Positions 51,253 to 58,722 of a stretch of DNA of 64,000 nt are shown here, in pieces; positions within the stretch are counted from its first letter, which is position 1; each line of letters opens with the position of its first letter. This DNA comes from Devosia sp. YR412. GTDB lineage: Bacteria; Pseudomonadota; Alphaproteobacteria; Rhizobiales; Devosiaceae. The position numbers were made by a program, and so were the translations under genes. The notes under the pieces were generated by a model, which made no database searches, was not told the DNA's origin, and saw only the letters and a list, made by a program, of their open reading frames with translations. The DNA is taken from contig NZ_FOFL01000006.1 of the NCBI RefSeq assembly GCF_900110945.1, positions 1-64,000 of the forward strand, given 5' to 3'.

Positions 51253-52383
51253 CTAGTGGCTCTGCAGCTTGTCGAGCGTCGACTTGCCGGTATCGACGCT
51301 GACCAGTGCACTCATGCCGGAGCGGAGTTGCACGTCGCTCGGCGCGTCGAAATCCACGCGCACGGGGATGCGCTGCACCACCTTGACCCAGTTGCCGGTG
51401 GCATTCTGCGCCGGGATCAGCGAAAATTCCGAACCGGTCGCCGCGCCAATGCTGGTCACCGTGCCTTCGAGCGGCGCGCCGGGGCTGGCGTCGACGGCAA
51501 CTTCCGCCCGCATGCCGATATGGATGGCGGCCAGCTGGGTTTCCTTGAAATTGGCTTCGACCCAGGTGCCCTTGGTCTCGACAAGGCTGGCAATGGTGGT
51601 GCCCATCGGCAGGAACTGCCCGACATTGAGGCTGGCGATCTGGCTGATCACGCCATCGGCAGCCGCGACCACTTCGGTCTTGCCGAGATTGCGCTCGGCC
51701 AGTTCGACCTGGCTCAAGGCGGCCAGCACCGCCGGATGCTCGTCGGTGGCAATATCGGGATTGCCGGCCAGGGCCGCAGTGGCGCTGGCCACCTGCTGCT
51801 CGGCCGAGGCCACGGCATTCTGTGCCGTCTGCAGCGACAGTTTCGGTTGATCGAGTGCCGAAGCCGACGAGACGCCCTGAGCGACCAGGGAATCCTGGCG
51901 ATCATAGCTCGCCTGCTGGATGGCCAGTGTCCCGGTGGCGGCCTTGAGCGCGGTCTGGGCCGTGCGGTAGCTGACCTTGAGCTGCTCGACATTGACCCGT
52001 GCCGAGCCGAGGGCGGCATTGGCCTGGTTCAGCGCGATTTCATAGGGTGCCGCATCGATGCTGAACAGCACGTCGCCGGCATGCACCATCTGGTTTTCCG
52101 AGATGTTGACGGCAACGATGCGGCCGGCAATGTCCGAGGACACGGCGACCTTGGCCTGCTGCACATAGGCATTGTCGGTTTCTTCGAAGCGGCCACCGGT
52201 CAGGTAGAAATAGCCGCCGGCACCGGCGATCAGCAGGGGCACGGCCACCATCAGCACGAGCCGGCCCGGCCGGCGCTTCCTGGCCTCGGGCGCAGCGGCC
52301 TGCGGCGCAGCGACTGCGTCATTGGCGGCCTGGGTCACGGGCTTGGCCTGCCCAATTTCGGCTTTGGACACTTGGGCACTCAT
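51253..52383 (-). CDS. emrA: HlyD-family efflux adaptor (EmrA-like)
   Basis: 376 residues. A cytoplasmic tail with an Ala-rich stretch precedes one membrane anchor (RLVLMVAVPLLIAGAGGYFY). The periplasmic part has AKVAVSSDIAGRIVAVNISE and NQMVHAGDVLFSIDAAPYEI, a long coiled coil (about residues 110-225), then AADGVISQIASLNVGQFLPM and GMRAEVAVDASPG. It links EmrB to an outer-membrane channel. ATG 52383 overlaps the marR stop by 1 nt; a GTG one codon upstream is less likely. Confidence 0.93.
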   Translation of the reverse strand: MSAQVSKAEIGQAKPVTQAANDAVAAPQAAAPEARKRRPGRLVLMVAVPLLIAGAGGYFYLTGGRFEETDNAYVQQAKVAVSSDIAGRIVAVNISENQMVHAGDVLFSIDAAPYEIALNQANAALGSARVNVEQLKVSYRTAQTALKAATGTLAIQQASYDRQDSLVAQGVSSASALDQPKLSLQTAQNAVASAEQQVASATAALAGNPDIATDEHPAVLAALSQVELAERNLGKTEVVAAADGVISQIASLNVGQFLPMGTTIASLVETKGTWVEANFKETQLAAIHIGMRAEVAVDASPGAPLEGTVTSIGAATGSEFSLIPAQNATGNWVKVVQRIPVRVDFDAPSDVQLRSGMSALVSVDTGKSTLDKLQSH

Positions 52384-52835
52384 CACACACTATCCTTCTG
52401 CTCTGCGGCCATACCGCTGAGATTGTTACGAATTCTGGTCAGGCCATCGGCAAGGGCCGTCAATTCCGCGGCGCTCATGCCGTCCACGGCAGACATCGAA
52501 AGCTCGGTACCCAGCGCCTTGGCCGTCTTGAACAGGGCCTCGCCTTCCGGGGTTAGCCGCACGATCTTGGCGCGGCTGTCGGCCGGATCCTGCTGCCGAT
52601 CGACGAGGCCACGTTTGTCAAGCCGGTCGAGGATGCCACTCATGGTCATCGGATCAGCATCGACCGCACCGGCCAGCCGGGTCTGCGACAGCCCACCCTG
52701 CCGGGTCAGCTCGGCCAGAACGCGCCATTGCGGCAGCGTCAGGTCATGCTGGCGCGCCACCTCTTCGAAGCGGCGGCGAAAAGCTTTGGACACCTCATGA
52801 ATGAGGTAGCCGATGGGTGGATCGCTGGGCTGCAT
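52383..52835 (-). CDS. MarR-family transcriptional regulator
   Basis: 150 residues with the MarR winged helix: LPQWRVLAELTRQGGLSQTR (helix 2-3), LAGAVDADPMTMSGILDRLD (recognition helix) and KRGLVDRQQDPADSRAKIVR (wing with DxRxxxxxLT-like end). It likely represses its own operon with emrAB and is released by a phenolic or drug ligand. Two near-palindromes stand just upstream (52862-52899). Confidence 0.93.
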   Translation of the reverse strand: MQPSDPPIGYLIHEVSKAFRRRFEEVARQHDLTLPQWRVLAELTRQGGLSQTRLAGAVDADPMTMSGILDRLDKRGLVDRQQDPADSRAKIVRLTPEGEALFKTAKALGTELSMSAVDGMSAAELTALADGLTRIRNNLSGMAAEQKDSV

Positions 52836-52861
52836 GATGGATCGGTGTCACTTTCAAAGTG

Positions 52862-52899
52862 CACATATAATATGTGAGCTTATAATATGTACACATATT
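52862..52899 (-). promoter_or_regulatory. Paired MarR operator candidates
   Basis: CACATATAATATGTG (52862-52876) and AATATGTACACATATT (52884-52899) are near-perfect palindromes sharing ACATAT/ATATGT half-sites, centred 22-23 bp apart (two helical turns). They are very AT-rich in a GC-rich region and lie 27-64 nt upstream of the marR start, overlapping the expected promoter. Confidence 0.75.
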
Positions 52900-53233
52900 C
52901 CAACACATCCGCCATGCCGGCCGCGCATGCCGCGGGTTCGGGGGCGACGCCGCGCAACGCGGGGCCGCTGGGTAAAAGCCCGGATCAACGCAGCATTGCC
53001 TTCGGTACAGGGGCGAAATGACGCCACCGACGATCGGGGCTTGAGGCCGACGCTGTGGACTTCATCTACCTAGGTGAAGCTATGGGTGCTTTGACGTGCT
53101 GAGCTGAAGGATGCTCCGCAAGCATTGCCATTGCTCAACGATCGTCTGCAACCGACCCCAAATCGGACATTGGCTCAGTGGTCATGTTCCCTGTAAGCAG
53201 ACGCGGTTTAGCGAAACGAAGGTGAACCTGTGG
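52900..53233. other. Gene-free stretch between marR and lysR genes
   Basis: No convincing open frame, hairpin terminator or repeat is visible after the MarR operators. The left part is GC-rich and the right part is mixed in composition. The junction may mark where the less GC-rich lysR/epimerase segment begins. Confidence 0.5.
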
Positions 53234-54127
53234 TCAGCGATATCTCATGAAATCTACGAAGGCCGAGAATGCAGGTGAGTTCTGCTTGCGACTGGGGTAG
53301 TAGAGATAGCAACCATCATAGCGTGGACACCAGTCCACCAGCACTTCGATCAGTTGACCGCTATCTAGATACGGTGCTGTCAGTTCTTGCGGAACGAATG
53401 CTAGGCCCAGCCCATCCACGGCACCTTCGAGAACATGTCCAATCGTGTTGTAGGATGCCTGACCCTCGACGCGCAGACGCAGGTCCTTGCCTTCCGGAGA
53501 CCGAAATTCCCACCTCAGAAAGCCGCCCGCGCTGGCCATCCGCAAGGTGATGCAGTTGTGCTGGTCGAGGTCGAACGGCGTTTTTGGCCTGTCGTTTTCG
53601 GCAAAGTACATCGGCGAGCCAACAATACTGAACCGCCAATCTGGACCTATGCGCGTGGCGATCATGTCTCGCTCAAGGGATTCTCCGATCCGGACCCCGG
53701 CATCGAAGCGCTCCCCAACGATGTCTACGAAGGCATAGTTCATGTCTAGCTCAACTCGAATATCGGGGTACCTTCGCAAGAAGGCGCCCAGTTTGGGCCG
53801 GAAGATGGATTCGATGTGGTGATCCGTGCACGTTATGCGAAGAGAGCCCGCTGGGCTGCCGCCCAGCGAGGAGATGGCCTCTAGTTCCTCGTCGATCTGA
53901 TCGAACAATGGACCGATCTGGCGCTTGAGACGCTCGCCTGCTTCGGTCGTGGCCACATTTCGCGTCGTGCGCGTGAGCAGTCGAACGCCAAGTTTCTCCT
54001 CAAGCCCTTTCAAGCTGTGGCTTAGCGCGGATGGGGTAACGCCCAGCTCGGCTGCCGCTCTAGTGAAGCTATGCGTGCGTGCTACCGCCAGGAATGCGTA
54101 GATTTCGTTGATGTGATCGCGAGGCAT
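53234..54127 (-). CDS. LysR-family transcriptional regulator
   Basis: 297 residues. The N-terminal winged helix is INEIYAFLAVARTHSFTRAA, AELGVTPSALSHSLKGLEEK and LGVRLLTRTTRNVATTEAGE. The C-terminal co-inducer domain (GSLRITCTDHHIESIFRPKL, FVDIVGERFDAGVRIGESLE, ATRIGPDWRFSIVGSPMYFA) follows. It is divergent from the epimerase gene, the usual LysR/target layout, so it probably controls that gene. The two share a gap of about 100 nt. Confidence 0.93.
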   Translation of the reverse strand: MPRDHINEIYAFLAVARTHSFTRAAAELGVTPSALSHSLKGLEEKLGVRLLTRTTRNVATTEAGERLKRQIGPLFDQIDEELEAISSLGGSPAGSLRITCTDHHIESIFRPKLGAFLRRYPDIRVELDMNYAFVDIVGERFDAGVRIGESLERDMIATRIGPDWRFSIVGSPMYFAENDRPKTPFDLDQHNCITLRMASAGGFLRWEFRSPEGKDLRLRVEGQASYNTIGHVLEGAVDGLGLAFVPQELTAPYLDSGQLIEVLVDWCPRYDGCYLYYPSRKQNSPAFSAFVDFMRYR

Positions 54128-54228
54128 TGATGAGCTTATTTCACAGACACAGAAGGTCTAGACGCACTAATGCATCCAGACAAGTCGTGATAGCGTCTCA
54201 TTCAAATATGCGAGGGAAGGGAGTTCCA

Positions 54229-55197
54229 ATGTCTCGGATCGTGGTCATTGGCGGGAGTGGACATGTTGGGAGCTACCTGTTGCCGCGGCTGGTTCAGCTC
54301 GGCCATCAGGTACTAAACGTAAGCCGCGGAGCGGCTAGGCCCTATCGCTCTCACTACGCGTGGAACCACATCCAGAATGTTACGATGGACCGCTCGGCCG
54401 AGGAGGAGGCTGGAACTTTCGGATCGAAAATTGCCGATCTCGGTGCCGATATTGTCGTCGACATGATCTCCTTCGATCTGGTCAGCACCCAGCATGTGGT
54501 CGAGGCTCTACAGGGAAAAATCGGGCACTACATCTTTTGCAGCACGATCTGGGTCTATGGTGGCCTGACCACTGTTCCTTCTGCCGAAACAGAACCGGTA
54601 AGTCCCATTGACGACTATGGTCGTGGAAAGGCCGAAAGCGAAGCTTGGCTCATGGAGCAGGCGCGCGTTCACGGTTTTCCGGCGACGGCATTCCGTCCCG
54701 GACACATCGTCGGCGAAGGCTGGTACCCGACATCTCCTCGCGGCAACTCGGATCCCAGCGTATTCTCTCTTATCGCTCGAGGAGAGGAACTGCTCCTTCC
54801 CAATCTTGGACTGGAAATGGTTCACCATGTCCATGCCGATGATGTCGCTCAATGGATCATCCGCGCCATTGAAAACAGGGCGGCCACTATCGGCGAGGTC
54901 TTCAACACCGTTTCCGACCAAGCCGTCACGCTAAAGGGCTACGCGGAGGCGGTGTACCGATGGTTCGGCAAGGAGCCGCGTTTGTCCTTCGTCCCGATGG
55001 ACGCTTGGTTGGCTACGCTCGATGAGGAATTCCGTGAGAATTCGCGCGGTCATGTCATCCGCAGTTCATGCCATTCCATCGAAAAGAGCCGCAGGCGCAT
55101 CGGATACTCGCCGCGCTACACCAGCCTGGAGGCCGTCCAAGAATCCATGCTTGCGCTGATCGAGGCAGGCAAGGTGATCATCCCAGACCCCGTGTAG
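54229..55197 (+). CDS. NAD-dependent epimerase/dehydratase family protein
   Basis: A 322-residue extended short-chain dehydrogenase. The Rossmann motif is IVVIGGSGHVGSYL (G8, G11, G14). FCSTIWVYGG and Y130-x3-K134 (DDYGRGKAESEAWL) form the catalytic region, and FRPGHIVGEGW and VHADDVAQWI are family features. The substrate is not evident. It could be a sugar nucleotide or an oxidised small molecule, given control by a divergent LysR. AAGGGAG before ATG 54229 sets the start; the longer frame to 54127 is discarded. Confidence 0.88.
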   Translation: MSRIVVIGGSGHVGSYLLPRLVQLGHQVLNVSRGAARPYRSHYAWNHIQNVTMDRSAEEEAGTFGSKIADLGADIVVDMISFDLVSTQHVVEALQGKIGHYIFCSTIWVYGGLTTVPSAETEPVSPIDDYGRGKAESEAWLMEQARVHGFPATAFRPGHIVGEGWYPTSPRGNSDPSVFSLIARGEELLLPNLGLEMVHHVHADDVAQWIIRAIENRAATIGEVFNTVSDQAVTLKGYAEAVYRWFGKEPRLSFVPMDAWLATLDEEFRENSRGHVIRSSCHSIEKSRRRIGYSPRYTSLEAVQESMLALIEAGKVIIPDPV

Positions 55198-55260
55198 GCG
55201 CCAGATCCGGGGCTCAGTCGGCCTGCCGCCGTACAACATCGCTGCGACCACGCGACCCGA

Positions 55261-55281
55261 CACGACCCCACTCGGGTCGTG
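55261..55281 (+). terminator. Hairpin after the epimerase gene
   Basis: A perfect 8-bp stem (55261-55268 with 55274-55281) around CACTC, 64 nt after the stop. There is no U-run, so termination is uncertain. Confidence 0.45.
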
Positions 55282-55324
55282 ATCGCTTCCGTTCGCCGTT
55301 GTCCCGATAACAAAGGAGGTCCAA

Positions 55325-55516
55325 ATGCTGAACCGCTTTCGGTTTTCTATCGTCAAATGGGTGGCAGACTGGGCCACCAAGTCCAAACTGTCGTGCCTGG
55401 ACAAAGCATCCTTGCGCGACATCGGCATCGATCCAGAGGTGCCAAAGAGCCTGCGGCTTGGGCTTGGGCAAAGGCCGGAAGAAGACATCCGCGATATCTT
55501 ACAACGCCCGCGCTGA
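55325..55516 (+). CDS. DUF1127-like small protein
   Basis: 63 residues: a basic N-terminal helix (LNRFRFSIVKWVADWATKSK) followed by LDKASLRDIGIDPEVPKSLR, which resembles the LxDRxLRDIGL core of DUF1127. AAAGGAGGTCCAA immediately before the ATG is a very strong ribosome-binding site. Short DUF1127 proteins in alphaproteobacteria are RNA-associated in a few studied cases and otherwise unknown. Confidence 0.7.
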   Translation: MLNRFRFSIVKWVADWATKSKLSCLDKASLRDIGIDPEVPKSLRLGLGQRPEEDIRDILQRPR

Positions 55517-55859
55517 TGTCTACCCCTCTCATTGTCTGAAGTTGAAGGCTAGGAGGCAGCTTCTGATTGGACAACACCTGAAACCTGCCAGTCCTCTTCC
55601 CACCCCAAAGACGCCGCTCAGAAGTGATCCGAAGTCCCAATTCCAGATCGGGAGCATCGTCAGGGCGCCGCCTTCCCATCACATCGTCAAGTTCACGCCT
55701 GTTCCGCGGGCCCATCCATGCCTGCTGATCAAACACCACCTCGCACTCCGTAAAACCCCAGCCCCTCCACCAATACTAATGGTAGCCGGCCCGCATTCCG
55801 CATGACCTGCCGCGCGCGACATGCTGGCGCTTCACGCGACAGTGCATGGGAGGGAGGGT
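55517..55859. other. Gene-free stretch after the DUF1127 gene
   Basis: About 340 nt with no trusted open frame and no clear hairpin. It is rich in C and A on the plus strand. Open frames that cross it lack ribosome-binding sites and recognisable protein features. Confidence 0.5.
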
Positions 55860-56423
55860 ATGCCGATCAGGGGACAGGGCTTCGAGCTGCATATCGTGCG
55901 CCAGCAGGTTCAGCATCGCCAGAATGGCGACGACCGCCGCGAGCGCACCATCGGCGCCTATCAGGTCTATATCCATGGCGAGCGTATGGATGGGCTGGAT
56001 GGCTTCATGGCCGAACAGAAGGGCCCGAGCGACAGCACGCCGCTGGGCAATCTCCATGACCGCCGCATCGCGCCCGGCCGGTTTCCGCTGTGGACGCAAC
56101 ATGGCACCAAATATCGCACCGTCGGCTATACGCCGGGCGCGGTGGACTTTGGCACCAAGCCGCGCCCCGGCATCGAGCTGACCGAAACCGGCACGCGCGA
56201 GGAAATCCTGATCCATCCGGCCATGGGCTTCCTGTCCTCGGAAGGCTGCATCCACCCCACCTCGGCCCTGCGCAATGGCCAGAGCGACATCGTCCATGCC
56301 GATAGCCGTGCCCGGGTGATCGCCTTGATCGAGGCGATGAAGGCCTTTGCCGACGAACATTGGCCGGGCAAGGACGGCCACCGCATTCCGAACTGCTTCT
56401 GCGTCATCGACGACGCGCTCTAG
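55860..56423 (+). CDS. Putative DUF5675/L,D-transpeptidase-like protein
   Basis: 187 residues. A beta-rich protein with TIGAYQVYIHGERMDGLDGF, RIAPGRFPLWTQHGTKYRTV and the motif EILIHPAMGFLSSEGCIHPT. The IHP plus S-x-GCI pattern is shared by DUF5675 and by L,D-transpeptidase-like folds with a catalytic Cys. There is no signal peptide, so it may be cytoplasmic or exported with the next gene product. GGAGGGAGGGT directly precedes ATG 55860. A gene 11 nt downstream encodes a possible polysaccharide hydrolase, so the two look like a pair. Confidence 0.55.
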   Translation: MPIRGQGFELHIVRQQVQHRQNGDDRRERTIGAYQVYIHGERMDGLDGFMAEQKGPSDSTPLGNLHDRRIAPGRFPLWTQHGTKYRTVGYTPGAVDFGTKPRPGIELTETGTREEILIHPAMGFLSSEGCIHPTSALRNGQSDIVHADSRARVIALIEAMKAFADEHWPGKDGHRIPNCFCVIDDAL

Positions 56424-56434
56424 GGGAGGCTGCG

Positions 56435-57238
56435 ATGAGCATCACTGCCGAGGATATCAAGCTGCTCACCGACCTGGTCGGGCGCTTCGAGAATGGCGAA
56501 AAGCCCTATCTTGGCGCCACCGGCGATTTCGACGGCCAGGGCATTTCCTGCGGCGTGCTGCAGTGGAATATCGGCCAGAACTCGCTGCAGCCGATGATCC
56601 GCGAGGCGGGCGAAGCGGTGGTGATGGCCAATATGCCCGAATTCGGCAAGGCGATGTGGCGCGCCTGTACCGCGGCGACGCCGCAGGGCCTCTCTATCGT
56701 GCGCGGCTGGCAGTCGCATGGCAAATTGCTGCAGAACCCAAGGCGGGAATTGCAGCAGTTGATGGGTTCGCCGCGGCTGCGCGAGCTGCAGGACGACCGC
56801 ATCCGCGCCGTGGCCGAACGCGCCGAGACCCTGGCCAAAAGCTGGGCCGTCGCGCGCAATGGCGGGGTCCGCACCCGCCAGCAGCTGGTGTTCTTCTTCG
56901 ACGTCGTCACCCAGAATGGCAGCATGAAGGACCTCGGCTTTGCCGATGTTTCAGCCTTCAAGACCGCCGCCGGCACCGGCCGGGCCGACGATCTGGTCTG
57001 CGACTGGCTGGCCGGGCTCGACGATAATTTTTGGGGCTGGAAGGACGCCCATCGCAATGCCGCGCTGTGGCGCGACACCACGACCGGCGAAGACGTTGAC
57101 CTGCTGGTTCTCGCCTATCTGCGCGCCCAGAAATCCACCCTCAAGGCGCGCGGCGACGTCCTCAACCGCAAAGGCACCATCGCCACCCGCCGCGGCCACG
57201 TCCACGGCACGCCCTATGACTTCGCGGATCTATTTTGA
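56435..57238 (+). CDS. Putative lysozyme/chitosanase-like protein
   Basis: 267 residues. Near the N-terminus LVGRFENGEKPYLGATGDFD, then GQGISCGVLQWNIGQ, places an acidic pair (E19 and D31/D33) like the catalytic Glu/Asp of GH46 chitosanases and lysozyme-fold enzymes. The rest is helical (RELQQLMGSPRLRELQDDRI, VRTRQQLVFFFDVV). No signal peptide is visible. GGGGAGG before ATG 56435 sets the start. It follows the DUF5675-like gene closely. The two could form a cell-wall module of phage or type VI origin, but this is inference. Confidence 0.5.
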   Translation: MSITAEDIKLLTDLVGRFENGEKPYLGATGDFDGQGISCGVLQWNIGQNSLQPMIREAGEAVVMANMPEFGKAMWRACTAATPQGLSIVRGWQSHGKLLQNPRRELQQLMGSPRLRELQDDRIRAVAERAETLAKSWAVARNGGVRTRQQLVFFFDVVTQNGSMKDLGFADVSAFKTAAGTGRADDLVCDWLAGLDDNFWGWKDAHRNAALWRDTTTGEDVDLLVLAYLRAQKSTLKARGDVLNRKGTIATRRGHVHGTPYDFADLF

Positions 57239-57250
57239 GGGGACCTCCCC

Positions 57251-57883
57251 TCAACTCGCCAGCACAATCCGGATCAAATCCGCCGTATTCCGCGCCCCGA
57301 GTTTTTCCATGACCCGCGCTCGATGCACTTCGATGGTCCTTGGGGAAATGCCCAGTTCGCGGCCGGCTTCCTTGTTGGACTGGCCATTGGTGATCAGCTG
57401 CAGCACCTGCCGTTCGCGCGGCGTAAGCTGGGAGAAGCCGCGCACTTCTACCCTTCCGCGGCCATTGTGCAGCCCATCAAGTTGCAGGTCGAGGCGCAAC
57501 GCGTCGCGCATCACGGTGAGCAGGTTTTCGGTATCGATCGGCTTGGAGACCACGTCCGTGGCGCCCAGCTTCATCGCGGTGACCGCCGATGACAGTTGCG
57601 GCTCCTCGGTCAGCATGACCACCGGCGTACCGGTGCGCATCGCCTTGACCCGGCGCAACAGGCTGAGGCCACTTTCTTCGGCCAGCCGCATGTTGATGAT
57701 AAAGGCGTCCGGACGGCGCCGTTCGAGATTGATGAAGAACTGCTCCACAGTGATGGAAAACACTGTCTGGAAGCCTTCGAGGCGGAACAAGACGCTCAGC
57801 GCCTCGCAGGTTGGTAGATCCGCATCGACAATGTGGATCAGCCGATCCCGATTGAGAAAAGAATAATAGACCTCGTCGCTCAT
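57251..57883 (-). CDS. FixJ-like LuxR-family regulator with pseudo-receiver
   Basis: 210 residues. The receiver domain begins RLIHIVDADLPTCEALSVLF and has SKPID with the conserved Lys, but the phospho-acceptor position reads DAFIINMRLAEESGLSL: Asn64 replaces the usual Asp. The LuxR-type helix-turn-helix is intact (LTPRERQVLQLITNGQSNKE, AGRELGISPRTIEVHRARVM). The frame opens at 57892, but AGGGGG is spaced properly (9 nt) for ATG 57883. It lies near a hybrid kinase of the ErcS'/CrbS type, which usually partners with FixJ-like regulators. Confidence 0.85.
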   Translation of the reverse strand: MSDEVYYSFLNRDRLIHIVDADLPTCEALSVLFRLEGFQTVFSITVEQFFINLERRRPDAFIINMRLAEESGLSLLRRVKAMRTGTPVVMLTEEPQLSSAVTAMKLGATDVVSKPIDTENLLTVMRDALRLDLQLDGLHNGRGRVEVRGFSQLTPRERQVLQLITNGQSNKEAGRELGISPRTIEVHRARVMEKLGARNTADLIRIVLAS

Positions 57884-58015
57884 ACTGCCCATCCCCCTGG
57901 CAAGTTTCGCTCAAGTCAAAAATATAGTTGTAGCCACAAGCAGATCGCTCATGGATTCGGCACGGACACTCCACGGTAGTTTGCGCTAGGTGTTCCTGCA
58001 GACCGATAAGGAAAA

Positions 58016-58105
58016 CACGTAGGATGAACCACCTACGTACTAGGTTTAAATGCCTAGTACGTAGGTGTCAAAGGCTTTTCATCTTAACTACGGAATAATC
58101 CGTAG
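58016..58105 (-). promoter_or_regulatory. Cluster of CCTACGT inverted repeats upstream of the FixJ-like gene
   Basis: A 15-bp perfect inverted repeat (58030-58044 with 58053-58067, 8-nt spacer) has CCTACGTACTAGG arms. A further ACGTAGG half-site is at 58016-58022, and a 7-bp palindrome CTACGGA-N4-TCCGTAG is at 58088-58105. They lie in the 228-nt gap between mscL and the regulator. No U-run follows, so operator sites are favoured over a terminator. Confidence 0.65.
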
Positions 58106-58111
58106 AACGAC

Positions 58112-58549
58112 CTAGACGCGCGGGGTGGCGCGCAGGGCGTCGCGGATTTCGGTGAGCAGGACTTCTTCCTTGCTCGGGGCCGGCGTCGAAGCAACCGGCT
58201 CGGCAGCAGCCTGCTTTTTCAGGCGATTGATGCCCTTGACCACCAGGAACAGCACGAAGGCGATGATGGTGAATTTGACGATGGCGTTGATGAAGAGGCC
58301 GATATTGAGCGTGGCGACACCGGCGGCCTTGGCGGCGGCCAGCGACGGCACGGCGACTTCACCGGGGTTGGACAGCACGACGAAGAGGTTGGAAAAATCG
58401 ATGCCGCCGATGATCAGGCCGATCAGCGGCATGAAGATGTCATCGACGATCGACGAGACGATGGCGCCGAAAGCCGCACCGATGATTACGCCGATGGCGA
58501 GATCGATCATATTGCCCTTGATGGCGAAGTCTCTGAATTCCTTGAACAT
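58112..58549 (-). CDS. mscL: Large-conductance mechanosensitive channel MscL
   Basis: 145 residues. The N-terminal [20 protein letters not shown] and [20 protein letters not shown] form the pore helix. The periplasmic loop ([17 protein letters not shown]) is followed by TM2 ([20 protein letters not shown]) and a charged cytoplasmic helix. It is a homopentameric emergency release valve opened by membrane tension on hypo-osmotic shock. It is a monocistronic minus-strand gene. Confidence 0.96.
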   Translation of the reverse strand: MFKEFRDFAIKGNMIDLAIGVIIGAAFGAIVSSIVDDIFMPLIGLIIGGIDFSNLFVVLSNPGEVAVPSLAAAKAAGVATLNIGLFINAIVKFTIIAFVLFLVVKGINRLKKQAAAEPVASTPAPSKEEVLLTEIRDALRATPRV

Positions 58550-58722
58550 AGTCTAGCCTCTCTGCTTGATATCCGCCCCTTCCCTGGGGGGAGCCGCGCG
58601 ACCTGCGGGGGTTAACAAAGCCTTACCGGACAGACAATTGCAATGGGCCGAGAGTTGGTCTTGCGCAGCTTTATCGGCGGGAGGATAGTCCCGGCGCGCT
58701 CTCAAAGCCCCAGGACTGCCCG

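Noticed and set aside
49633-52800. Open frame of 1055 codons opposite marR-emrA-emrB
   Set aside because: It spans three well-supported genes in antisense, is rich in His, Gln and Gly, and has no recognisable domain.
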